A stretch of 64,000 nucleotides of DNA from Aurantiochytrium sp. KH105 (taxonomy: Eukaryota > Sar > Bigyra > Thraustochytrida > Thraustochytriidae): assembly GCA_003116975.1 (NCBI GenBank), contig BGKB01000038.1, positions 186,001-250,000 on the forward strand, written 5' to 3'. This document shows, one piece after another, positions 48,102 through 56,943 of the stretch. The translations under genes and the position numbers were made by a program. The first letter of the stretch is position 1. Each line of letters starts with the position of its first letter. The notes under the pieces were generated by a model. The model was not told the origin of the DNA, searched no databases, and saw nothing but the letters and a program-made list of their open reading frames with translations.

Positions 48102-48244
48102 AAGGCCAAGAGCGAAGCCCCCGTCGACGGGACGGATACTTCCGCCACGGCAGCGAGCGCGAAACGCGACCTCGACGCCGACACAGACAGCGAGCGAGCC
48201 AGCCCAGCGAGCCAAGAAAGCAAGCGAACGAGCAGCCGAGCACG

Positions 48245-49828
48245 ATGTTGGACCAAATGATGAGCGAGGAGGAGTACGCTCCCGCAGAGTTCCTCGACCC
48301 GAACCAGGAGACCTGGCATGACGAGAGGCTGACCTTGGTCGTCTTTGGAGCCTCGGGAGACCTCGCCAAGAAGAAGACGTACCCGGCCATCTTTGACCTC
48401 TTTCGCGTCGGCGCCCTCCCGCGACTGACCATTGTGTGCGGCTATGCAAGGTCCAAGATGAGCGACGACGAATTTCGCTCGCGTATCCATGAATATCTCC
48501 AGGATAAGGGCTCCGAGGAGGAGCTCGAGCGCTTCCTCGACATTTGCATCTACCGCAGCGGACAGTACGACGGCGTCGAGGAGTTCAAGGAGACAAGTGC
48601 CGAACTCCGCGCCCTCCACGAGTGCAAGGACGACCAGGAGGTAGAGAATCGCATGTACTACCTGGCCATCCCTCCCAACCAGTTTCTCAACACGATCAAG
48701 ACCACTCGCGAGGGAGGCATGTCCGAAACCGGATGGACTCGCGTCGTTGTGGAGAAGCCCTTTGGCCACGACACCGAATCGGCGAAAAAGCTTGGCGACG
48801 ACATTGGCCAGTACTTTGACGAGTCCCACCTGTACCGCATCGATCACTACCTGGGCAAGGAGATGGTGCAGAACCTCGTCACTCTTCGCTTCGGCAACGC
48901 CTTCCTTGAGCCTCTATTTAATCGTGACCACGTCAAATCCGTCATTATCTCCTTCAAGGAGCCCTTTGGCACGGAGGGCCGCGGCGGCTACTTTGACTCG
49001 TACGGAATTATCCGCGATGTCATGCAAAACCATCTCATGCAGCTTCTCAGCATCATCGCAATGGAGCCCCCCGTCAAGGTCGCCGGCACCACCAAGGACG
49101 GAACCGACTATTCGCGCTTTGTTCGCGATGAAAAGGTCAAGGTTCTTGCTGCCGTCAAGCCCTGGTCCCTCGATGACGTCGTTCTCGGCCAATACGTCTC
49201 CAACGGGGACAAGCCGGGCTACCTCGACGATGAGACCGTCCCCGAGGGTTCCAACCAGCCCACCTACGCGGCTGTGCGCATGTTCATTCATAACAAGCGC
49301 TGGGATGGCGTGCCCTTCATCATGAAGGCTGGCAAGGCTCTCGACGAGAAAAAGTGCGAGGTGCGTTTCCAGTTCCGTGACCCGGCTGGCGCAGCCGCCA
49401 TGTTCGGCGAGTCGCGCATTCCGCGTAACGAGCTCGTGCTCCGTCTTCAGCCCCAGGAGAGCATCTACATGAAGCTCAATGTGAAGAAGCCCGGTCTCGC
49501 CACGAGCATGGTGCAGAGTTCGCTCGACCTCGACTACACGGATCGCTACGATGATCACCAGATTCCGGAGGCCTACACGCGTCTTTTGCTCGACGTTTTG
49601 CGCGGAAAGCAAGCAACCTTTGTTCGCGACGACGAGCTTCTTGCTGCCTGGGAAATTGTGACGCCTCTTTTGGAGGAAATCGAGTCGGGTGGTGTCAAGC
49701 CCATTCCGTACGAGTACGGATCGCGTGGCCCTGCCGAGGCTGACGAGCTCGTCAAGGAGTCTGGATACGTTCGCAACGCCGCGTACGCAGCACGCTACAA
49801 CGACTGGAAGGAGTCCAAGAAGAAGTAA
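48245..49828 (+). CDS. G6PD: Glucose-6-phosphate 1-dehydrogenase
   Basis: It oxidises glucose 6-phosphate to 6-phosphogluconolactone and reduces NADP, opening the oxidative pentose phosphate pathway. The NADPH would feed lipid synthesis and redox defence. The 527 residues are close to human G6PD (515). The coenzyme motif is GASGDLA at 35-41, EKPFG is at 170-174, and the active-site signature RIDHYLGKE lies at 198-206 with His201 as the likely base. There is no N-terminal targeting extension, so it is predicted cytosolic. ACG precedes the ATG at 48245. Confidence 0.97.
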   Translation: MLDQMMSEEEYAPAEFLDPNQETWHDERLTLVVFGASGDLAKKKTYPAIFDLFRVGALPRLTIVCGYARSKMSDDEFRSRIHEYLQDKGSEEELERFLDICIYRSGQYDGVEEFKETSAELRALHECKDDQEVENRMYYLAIPPNQFLNTIKTTREGGMSETGWTRVVVEKPFGHDTESAKKLGDDIGQYFDESHLYRIDHYLGKEMVQNLVTLRFGNAFLEPLFNRDHVKSVIISFKEPFGTEGRGGYFDSYGIIRDVMQNHLMQLLSIIAMEPPVKVAGTTKDGTDYSRFVRDEKVKVLAAVKPWSLDDVVLGQYVSNGDKPGYLDDETVPEGSNQPTYAAVRMFIHNKRWDGVPFIMKAGKALDEKKCEVRFQFRDPAGAAAMFGESRIPRNELVLRLQPQESIYMKLNVKKPGLATSMVQSSLDLDYTDRYDDHQIPEAYTRLLLDVLRGKQATFVRDDELLAAWEIVTPLLEEIESGGVKPIPYEYGSRGPAEADELVKESGYVRNAAYAARYNDWKESKKK

Positions 49829-50342
49829 ACGCGCTTACGCTTACGCTTGCGTTGCGCCTTCGCTGTTGTGATTTCACTTCAGTTCGACGATGCCTCGATT
49901 GACCTCTTTTTTGACAGCTTTGTGTGCGCCCGAACGATGCGCGACTTTGTTTCCATTTTCATTTCTCATTACCACTACCGCTTTTCTCTTTTCTTCCCCC
50001 CACCCCTCATTTACGCAACTCTAAAACCATCTCATCTGAATTTATGCTTTTCTTTTGCATTTCCGCGTTTCTCGTCCTTGTTCGCCACTTGTTCGCCATC
50101 TTCGCAATGACACAATTACGTTACGTCATCAACGCGCTTACATCAGATACGCAATCGCGTCATCAACGTGAATGCCGAATCTGCATCAGCGCAGACGAAC
50201 ACACAAAGATAAAGAAAAAAGCAATGGTAATCCGCAAGCGAGCGAGTCGCCAAAGACAACCTCGCTCGCACTTTCAGTCATAATAACAAGAACAACGAGC
50301 AAGTAGATGGAGTTATGATAAAATAAGGCCACTTAAGGCAAT
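49829..50342. other. Convergent gap of 0.5 kb
   Basis: Between the G6PD and cyclin H stops. Pyrimidine-rich just after G6PD, purine-rich before the cyclin H end. No gene. Confidence 0.45.
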
Positions 50343-51662
50343 CTACTTCTTCTCCAAGTCCTTCTTTTTCTTCTTCTTCTTCTTCTTCCTCTCCTTCTTT
50401 TCTGCTGTGCCTGTCTCTTGCTCTTCGCCACGCGAACCACCGTCTTCCACTTTGATGCGCTTTCCGCTTGCGTCCGTCTTGGCGTCATCGTCTGCGTCCT
50501 CCTTTTCATCTTCCGCGCCGTCGCCGGTCTCACGTTTGCGCTTGCGCTTGATAGGCTTGACGTTTGCAGCTGGGAGCTTGGCACAGTGCTTCGTCCACTC
50601 TTTGACCCAGCCCTCGGCGTTGGCACTCGCCCTCAAAAGTCCGCCCATGGCCTTGACGGCTCCTTTGGCCTCCTTGAGTTGATCCCCCAGCGCGGTCAAC
50701 TCCTCCAGAAGTGTTGCCGGCGGGTCAATCCCCTCGGGGAGGATCCATGCCAAAAGTTCTTCTCGCGAAAAGTCAGGGGCATTCTTTTTCACTTCCCCAT
50801 GCGCCGTCACCAGCGCTGCGAAAGCAAGTCGTGACGGAGGTTGGAGAAACAGCAGATCCGTATATAGCACGTTTTGCAACAGGTTCCTGGCTGATGTCTC
50901 GAGCGAACGCCACATCTTGGATCGCTTGGGGTCCTTGGCGCGTAGCGCTTCCATAAGGCCCTCAAGTGGGCGCTGCGGCGAAAAGATGGCGAGCTCAAAG
51001 TCGATGCCGCCCAGAAACGCAATTTCGTTCTCTACAATCATCTCTGGCGCTGTGTTGGCAAGTGCACCTAACTTGTCCACGCGAACGCCGCGCAAATCAC
51101 TCGTGAGCGGAATTTCCTCCGCCTTGCCGGCAACGTAGACTGCGACTGCGCGCATGACGAATGGATTAAACTGCAGCATGGAGTTTCGCAGAAAGAATCG
51201 TTTGAAAAACGAAGATGCAGTCCAAAAGAGGACATCGGCGTATTGAGAAGAGCGCGCCGACTCTGAACCGCCCTTGCCGTCGTCTGCGACGTCGACAAGA
51301 CGTTCATTCAACTTGCGCGCTTCCTTGGGATCAAGACACCATGCTCGAATTTTGTTCAAGTAAATCGCCTCTATCGCCTTGGTCTCCTCCTCTGTCAGCA
51401 TGGTCTTGGGGTCTACGCCTCGGGCTTCTGCCGCCTTCACCTGAGCGCTACGCACGTCTGCGCGGACTCGATCTTTTTTGGTTCGTCATGTTGCCGCGTC
51501 CGTCCCATCGTATCCGAGTCAGTCAGCCGTTCCTTTGTCTGCACGCCACATCGCAAAACTCCATCCGACTCCTCCTCGCACGGCACTTGATGATCGGTGG
51601 TGCCCTCCACGCCTGACAATCGCGGTGATTGCCGCGCAACAAGCCTTATAATTTTGCACGTT

Positions 51663-51704
<42 letters not shown>

Positions 51705-51820
51705 GTCGAGGAGGCCTCGACTCGACCCTGTTTGTGTCATTCCCGCCGGCACTTACCGACATCCTCCTGCGAAGGAAAGGTCCAGTGCGCCTTTTGCGTG
51801 GACCGCTCATAGCTCGCCAT
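50343..51820 (-). CDS. CCNH: Cyclin H, two exons joined across a 299-bp intron
   Basis: Cyclin H activates CDK7 in the CAK/TFIIH complex, in cell-cycle control and transcription. Exon 1 is 51820-51757 and exon 2 is 51457-50343. The donor reads G|GTAAGT and the acceptor GCGCAG|AC, and the joined frame is open for 392 residues. The first exon MASYERSTQKAHWTFPSQED matches the animal cyclin H start, where SQKRHWTF is conserved. The cyclin boxes follow: FFKRFFLRNSMLQFNPFVMR, then SPQRPLEGLMEALRAKDPKR and NLLQNVLYTDLLFLQPPSRL. The C-terminus is basic with Lys runs (nuclear signals). Without the intron the frame has no ATG, only a GTG at 51455. The intron holds a GTC repeat. Confidence 0.9.
51662..51708. 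repeat. (GTC)n trinucleotide repeat inside the cyclin H intron
   Basis: About fifteen GTC/GAC triplets with one ATG interruption, lying wholly within the predicted intron. Confidence 0.93.
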
Positions 51821-52180
51821 TGGCCGCTCGTCCACGGGCGTGCGACCGCGCGCGCGCACGCCCTCGCCCTCGAGCTCGCTGCCGTCGTAGCTTTGTTGGC
51901 CTCTTGTAGTAGCTAGTAGTATAGCAGAGGCAGCATGCGGAACTGCCGCGGAACGGACGCGGATCCGGGACCTGCCGGAAGAAAAAACGCGATTCGGCCT
52001 ACGAGCAGCGGCTGCAAGTGCAGAATGCGGGCGCGGGAAGTGCGGAGGCGGGACCCGCAAGTGCGGAATGCGCGCCAGAACAGTGAAGCTGCGCGGAGAA
52101 GGAGCAGCAGGGGCAAGTAAGTAAGCAAGCAGAAAGAGCAAAACGCCTCGGGCATTCCGAGGGCGTCGCGCGCGCGCGCG
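51821..52180. other. Short divergent gap of 360 bp
   Basis: This separates the cyclin H and TBC protein starts and probably contains a compact bidirectional promoter. GCGCGC runs lie close to both starts. Confidence 0.5.
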
Positions 52181-54028
52181 ATGCTGTCGCGCAGAGAGAG
52201 GTGGTTCGCGCTGAGCGGCGCGTCCTGGCTGCGGTCGCACGCGATCTCGAGCGCCAGCGCCGGCAGCAATGGCAGCCTCAGCGGCAACGCGAGCAGACCC
52301 GGCCTGCGCACGATGAACCCAAACACAGACGCCGGCGACGTCGTTCGCGGCGGCACGCTCGCTGTCGCCGACGTCAATGACCACGAGGAGGAAGAGGTCG
52401 ACGACGACGCAATTCGAGCTCGCCGGGTTGAGACGAGGTACGGGCGAGGGTGTCTGTCGTACAAAGCAGCCTTGGAGGCTAGAGGGAGCGACGAGGATGT
52501 GCTTGAGGAGGACGAACTCATTGATCGGGACCTGGGCCGCGTGCGAAGCGAGCTCGTCGATGCACTTTTTGCGACGCGTGGAGTCCCATTCAAGCTACAA
52601 ACCGTCCTCGCGAGCGCGCGACGGGTACTGCGCGCCTTTTGCACGCGTAATCCGCACCTTGGGTATGTGCAGGGGTTTCACCATATGGTGATTGTCTTGC
52701 TGTCGGAATTTTATGATGATCGCAACGTCGCTGCAACGGCCTACGAAGAGGAGCGCGCGTTTTGGGTCTTTTGCGCCCTGTGCGAGACAATTATGGGCAA
52801 TAGGTTCTATGCCAAGGACGGCCCGCGTAAACTTCAAGGTTACATGAACGCCGTGGAGTGCGTGTCAGAGTCAATTGGGCGGAAAAAGTTTCATGGCATC
52901 AGAAGCGTCGATAAAGAAAGCGTCGTACAGTTGCTTTCGCTGAAATGGCTCTTGCACCTTTGGGCTGATGACGCCGTCGTGTCCGACGCCGCTGTCCTCA
53001 AGCGCATCTGGGACTGCGTTTTTCTCTCTGCAGCGGGTTGTGCCAGCATGAACCCGCCTGAAAGCGCTTTGCGCAGTGTATATAGTGGACATAAGCCTCT
53101 AGTGCCGCGGGCAACGGACTTTCACCTGCGTCTCGCCGTCGCCATGATTGAGGATACGCCAATCCTTGCCATTCCCGAGGAGCTCCAAGATTCGGACGAC
53201 GATGATGAGAGTGAAGGTTACTCGTCGCCCCTTGAGAGATGCTCGAGCGACCTTGCCACTCAACTTCTTAAACTCAATGTCCCATCTCCTCCCTCCACAG
53301 CGCGGGAACCGGAACATCCAGACACGTCTTCGCACTCACATGAAAGCGGCGAATTTGCTGATGCGCCTTTTACGACGCGAAGTCTGCGCCCGAGCCCGTC
53401 CTTGCAGAGTCTGCAGGAAGCTCCGAAGCTTCGTCGAAAAGCTAGTCTTGAAGAAATGGGAGCGCATGCGACAGGGTTCGTTTATAACGCAGTGCTGAAG
53501 CGCGTGCGGAAACTCACGCTCCGCAAGCTCGAGGGCCTCATTGCACTTGCGGAACAAATCGTTCTGCTCAAGTCAGATACCCACGAAGCTGAGGCCGAGG
53601 CCGAGGCCCACGCGGCCGCTCGCGGCGAAACCAATGAGGATACGTCCAAGGCCGTTCTCGAGTTTATTGAAAAGCTAAGCAGCTCACGGAACCGCAGCGT
53701 GCCCATTCGATACAATACCTTCAAGCGCTTGGCGATCACGGCATGCCCCACCTGGACGGTGTCAGATATCATGGCCGTGTTTTCAACGCTCGACGTGAGC
53801 CGCAGCGGCCAGGTCTCGTCGCATTACCTCATTCGCCAGCTTCCTTTTCGATTTGCGGACCGTCCCGTTGGTGAAATTGAGAGCTTGGCTACTGCCATTT
53901 ACACGCACACCGCCGCGCAGCACGACGTACAAATGTCACAAAGCGATAGCTTTGTCAGCACTGACTTTGATGGGCCGGACGAGTCGTGCTCTGCCGGTCC
54001 TGGAGGATCGATGTGTCTCGTGCAGTGA
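52181..54028 (+). CDS. TBC-domain RabGAP with a degenerate EF-hand tail
   Basis: TBC proteins speed up GTP hydrolysis by Rab GTPases and so switch off membrane traffic steps. This one has 615 residues. The domain covers about 100-320. The arginine finger motif is IDRDLGR at 114-120 (Arg120) and the glutamine finger is YVQG at 162-165 (Gln164). Both are intact, so catalysis is expected. WLLHLWADD and IWDCVFLSAAG follow in the expected order. The middle is Ser/Pro/Glu-rich. Near 535-550 a loop DVSRSGQVSSHY looks like an EF-hand with the last acid lost, as in TBC1D8/9 relatives. The first 44 residues are Ser-rich; a second ATG at codon 45 is possible. Confidence 0.87.
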   Translation: MLSRRERWFALSGASWLRSHAISSASAGSNGSLSGNASRPGLRTMNPNTDAGDVVRGGTLAVADVNDHEEEEVDDDAIRARRVETRYGRGCLSYKAALEARGSDEDVLEEDELIDRDLGRVRSELVDALFATRGVPFKLQTVLASARRVLRAFCTRNPHLGYVQGFHHMVIVLLSEFYDDRNVAATAYEEERAFWVFCALCETIMGNRFYAKDGPRKLQGYMNAVECVSESIGRKKFHGIRSVDKESVVQLLSLKWLLHLWADDAVVSDAAVLKRIWDCVFLSAAGCASMNPPESALRSVYSGHKPLVPRATDFHLRLAVAMIEDTPILAIPEELQDSDDDDESEGYSSPLERCSSDLATQLLKLNVPSPPSTAREPEHPDTSSHSHESGEFADAPFTTRSLRPSPSLQSLQEAPKLRRKASLEEMGAHATGFVYNAVLKRVRKLTLRKLEGLIALAEQIVLLKSDTHEAEAEAEAHAAARGETNEDTSKAVLEFIEKLSSSRNRSVPIRYNTFKRLAITACPTWTVSDIMAVFSTLDVSRSGQVSSHYLIRQLPFRFADRPVGEIESLATAIYTHTAAQHDVQMSQSDSFVSTDFDGPDESCSAGPGGSMCLVQ

Positions 54029-54905
54029 TGACCTTACCCTTTCCCATATCCCAATTGTTAGAGTCCCTTTGGCGCTCCGGCCAATGTCGCTGCACTGCAC
54101 GTTCTTATCACAGACTAAGAGTCATAAACGGCAGCTTGTACTGTATGTAATTCTCGAAGGCTTGCCTGTCAAATTCTCTTTGATGGGCAATCGCATTCAA
54201 TAGAGCGTCGACCGAGGCATGAACACAGCCAATGATTTCTTCTTCCTTGTGGGGAAGGCTCACCCCCTCCGCGTTCTTTTGCGTCGAGGGTTCTTCTCTT
54301 TAGCCTTCCACGTCACACCAGTCGTGTCGCTCGCTCGCGTCTTTTTCCTTCATCAACAAACTCGAAAGATTCTTTCACACAAAATAGTGTCGCTTTCTCT
54401 CCAAACTCCCATTCGCAGCTTGCACCCAGCAAGCGCCACGTTTGCGTGCGTGTCCGCATCGAGCGGCGCATTGCAAGGGACTCGTGCAAGTCCAACTTAC
54501 TTGCGGCACCCAGCTCGATCGTTCGTCCCGACTTTTCTTGGGGGTGCCGCAGCTCTCCTCGCTTTTCTGCGCCGGGTCCTGTGCACCCTTGTCCCATGTG
54601 AAACCTTGTCCATCTGGGTCTTGTATGCAGAGTGGTCGGCGCAAGACGCGCGCGGTGCCCCCCGCGGCGGCCATGGTTGCGTTGAGTAAAGGCGCGCTCA
54701 AGAACATGACAGCGAGCGGCAGAAAGCAATCGCGCGCAGCAAACAGCCGCGTCCGAGGAGCGGCGCGCGGGCAGCTGACCGAAAGCGAGAGCGCGGGGAA
54801 GGGAGCGAAGGGGGGGAGAAGAGAGGATCACAGACGCACGGCGCGTCGAAATCCGCGCTCGAGGTTCTCCGGGAAGAGGGGGTTTCTGCTGCGCGAAGAA
54901 AGAAG
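54029..54905. other. Gap of 0.9 kb between two plus-strand genes
   Basis: This contains the TBC gene 3' region and the S1P lyase promoter. TGCACTGCAC is present near 54090. The frames seen are short and unconvincing. Confidence 0.45.
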
Positions 54906-56618
54906 ATGGGGCAAGTCTTCGCGGCGCTGACGCGCGAGCGCAGGCTGCCGCTGCTGGCGCTCGCGATCGCGATGCTGCGCGTGCAAAAGAATGGAAAACA
55001 TGAGAGCCTGCTGGAAAAGTTTGGCGAGATCTTTGCCAATGGTTCGTACAGCGTCCGCGTACTCGGCGATGTCGTCGGCGTCTACGCCATCGTGAGCTTC
55101 GTGCGGCAGCTCATTGTGCTGCAGCGCACCATGCGAAGCATGACCTTGAAGCAAGCCAAGGATGCCATCGGAAACGACGTCGCAGACATGCTCAAGAGCG
55201 TTCCCGTGGTCAAGGACAAGATCAAGAGCGAATTCGAAAAGGTGGAAAAGGATCTCGAATTGTCTCTCAAGGACCCGGCCCGAGAGCGCATCATTACTCT
55301 CCCTGAGCAAGGCATTCCCAAGGAAGAAATTCTTGGTAAGATGCGCAAGCTTTACGGAAAGGAAAAGAGCAAGTGGCACGATGGCTGGGTGAGCGGGGCC
55401 GTGTACCATGGCGGTGACGAGCACATTGAAATGCAGAGCGAGGTCTTTGGCCTCTTCAACATCACCAACCCTCTCCATCCGGACATTTGGCCTAGTGTCA
55501 TGCAGTTCGAGGCAGAGATCGTCTCCATGACCGCCAACCTCCTCAACGGCGGCACAGACACCGTCACTGGAACGATGACGTCGGGCGGCACCGAGTCAAT
55601 CATCATGGCCGCCAAGACGCACCGTGAATGGGCGCGCAAGGAACGCGGAATTACGAGGCCCGAGATTGTCGCCTGCGACACGGCGCACGCTGCCATCGAC
55701 AAAGCATGCGAGATGCTCGGCATCAAGCTCGTTCACGTCCCGATGGATGAAACGACTTGCGCAGCTGACCCCAACGTGCTCGAGTCGTACGTGACTCCCG
55801 ACACCATCATGATCTACTCGTCTGCTCCCCAGTACCCCCATGGCGTCATTGACCCCATTGCCAAACTCTCCGAGATTGCTGTCCGGAATGGCTGCGGTCT
55901 GCACGTCGACTGCTGCCTCGGTGGCTTCATCCTTCCTTTTGCCAAAAAGCTCGGCTATGATATTCCCGACTTTGATTTTGGCCTCCCCGGCGTCACCTCG
56001 ATGAGCTGCGATACGCACAAATACGGCTATGCGGCCAAGGGAACGAGTGTCGTGCTCTACCGCAGCGCGCATCTGCGCAACTATCAGTACTTTAGCTATC
56101 CTTCCTGGCTCGGCGGCGTGTACGTCACACCCAGTACGGCAGGCAGCCGCCCCGGCGCGCTCTCCGCGTGCACGTGGGCGTCCATGGTAGCCATGGGTGA
56201 AAAGGGATTTCTCGAAGCGACGCAGAAAATTATGGACGCTGCCGCCAAGATCCGCAAGGCTGTCGAGGAGACTCCCGGCGTCCACGTTGTCGGCAAGGCG
56301 CAAGCCATGATTGTGGCCTTTGCATCCAAAGACTTTTCGGTTTACATGCTCGTCGACAAGCTTGAGCACCGCGGCTGGTCGCTCAACTCGCTTCAGCGCC
56401 CCGCGGCCGCGCACATTTGCGTCACCTTGCCCGTGGTTGCCAACGCCGACCAGTTCATCAAGGACCTTCGCGAGAGTGCCGCCGAGTGTCTTCGTGATCC
56501 GAACCCGCCCAACAAGGACGAGGGTCAAGGCCGACTCTACGGCGCCGCATCTGCGCTCCCGTCGGGCCCCATCAAAGATGTTCTCAACACATACACGAAC
56601 GTCGTCCTCAAGGTTTAG
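54906..56618 (+). CDS. SGPL1: Sphingosine-1-phosphate lyase
   Basis: This PLP enzyme irreversibly splits sphingosine-1-phosphate into hexadecenal and phosphoethanolamine in the ER, the exit from sphingolipid breakdown. The 570 residues match human SGPL1 (568). An N-terminal hydrophobic segment (about 52-75) is the expected anchor. GGTDTVTGTMTSGGTESI lies at 215-232. HVDCCLGGF is at 333-341, with Asp335 binding the PLP ring nitrogen. SCDTHKYGYAAKG at 367-379 carries the Schiff-base Lys372. The ATG at 54906 is in AAG context and begins the frame. AAATAAA lies about 40 bp past the stop. Confidence 0.96.
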   Translation: MGQVFAALTRERRLPLLALAIAMLRVQKNGKHESLLEKFGEIFANGSYSVRVLGDVVGVYAIVSFVRQLIVLQRTMRSMTLKQAKDAIGNDVADMLKSVPVVKDKIKSEFEKVEKDLELSLKDPARERIITLPEQGIPKEEILGKMRKLYGKEKSKWHDGWVSGAVYHGGDEHIEMQSEVFGLFNITNPLHPDIWPSVMQFEAEIVSMTANLLNGGTDTVTGTMTSGGTESIIMAAKTHREWARKERGITRPEIVACDTAHAAIDKACEMLGIKLVHVPMDETTCAADPNVLESYVTPDTIMIYSSAPQYPHGVIDPIAKLSEIAVRNGCGLHVDCCLGGFILPFAKKLGYDIPDFDFGLPGVTSMSCDTHKYGYAAKGTSVVLYRSAHLRNYQYFSYPSWLGGVYVTPSTAGSRPGALSACTWASMVAMGEKGFLEATQKIMDAAAKIRKAVEETPGVHVVGKAQAMIVAFASKDFSVYMLVDKLEHRGWSLNSLQRPAAAHICVTLPVVANADQFIKDLRESAAECLRDPNPPNKDEGQGRLYGAASALPSGPIKDVLNTYTNVVLKV

Positions 56619-56943
56619 ATCGATTCTCTTTCCTCTTTCCTTCACTGCGTCCTCGTGCAGTTCTAAATAAATGTAGTATGTTCTAAAGTACCCAACGTCT
56701 GGAGTGCGTGAGTATAGGTCGATCGAACGATGCAGATAAAGTCTCATGTGCAAGACTGTCGTTCATATTGATGGAGATGAGATGATTGATTTGGAAAGGC
56801 CTATTATGGGATGACAGATGCCTTGGGTGGCTGAGTCTTGGCTGCCAACAGCTCATAAACAAGATATGGAGGGCCAAGAGGGAAATGCATTCGAACGATG
56901 GACTTTATTGTATTATTGAGCCCTTCCATGTGTGGGCTGACTT
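56619..56943. other. Convergent gap of 325 bp
   Basis: AAATAAA near 56663 could polyadenylate S1P lyase. The sequence becomes visibly AT-richer from here to about 61.6 kb. No gene. Confidence 0.5.

Larger units (their letters stand above)
45657..48244. other. 2.6-kb intergenic region packed with simple repeats
   Basis: This separates the SfsA-domain gene and G6PD on the same strand. Repeats in order: GTAT at 45658, GGCGA at 46272, ATTC at 46622, TTCC at 47664, GGCGACCCA at 47760, GAGC/GCGAGC at 47787-47835, CGACC at 47967 and GGAGCA at 48067. Frames of up to 362 codons are open here but have repeat-driven composition and no family. Part may be a 5' leader or 5' intron of G6PD. Confidence 0.55.

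Noticed and set aside
47233..48321. 362-codon plus-strand frame overlapping the G6PD start
   Set aside because: Repeat-driven Arg/Ser/Pro composition, and it runs into the G6PD gene in another frame.
55596..56753. 385-codon minus-strand frame opposite S1P lyase
   Set aside because: It overlaps a certain PLP-enzyme gene and has no family features.
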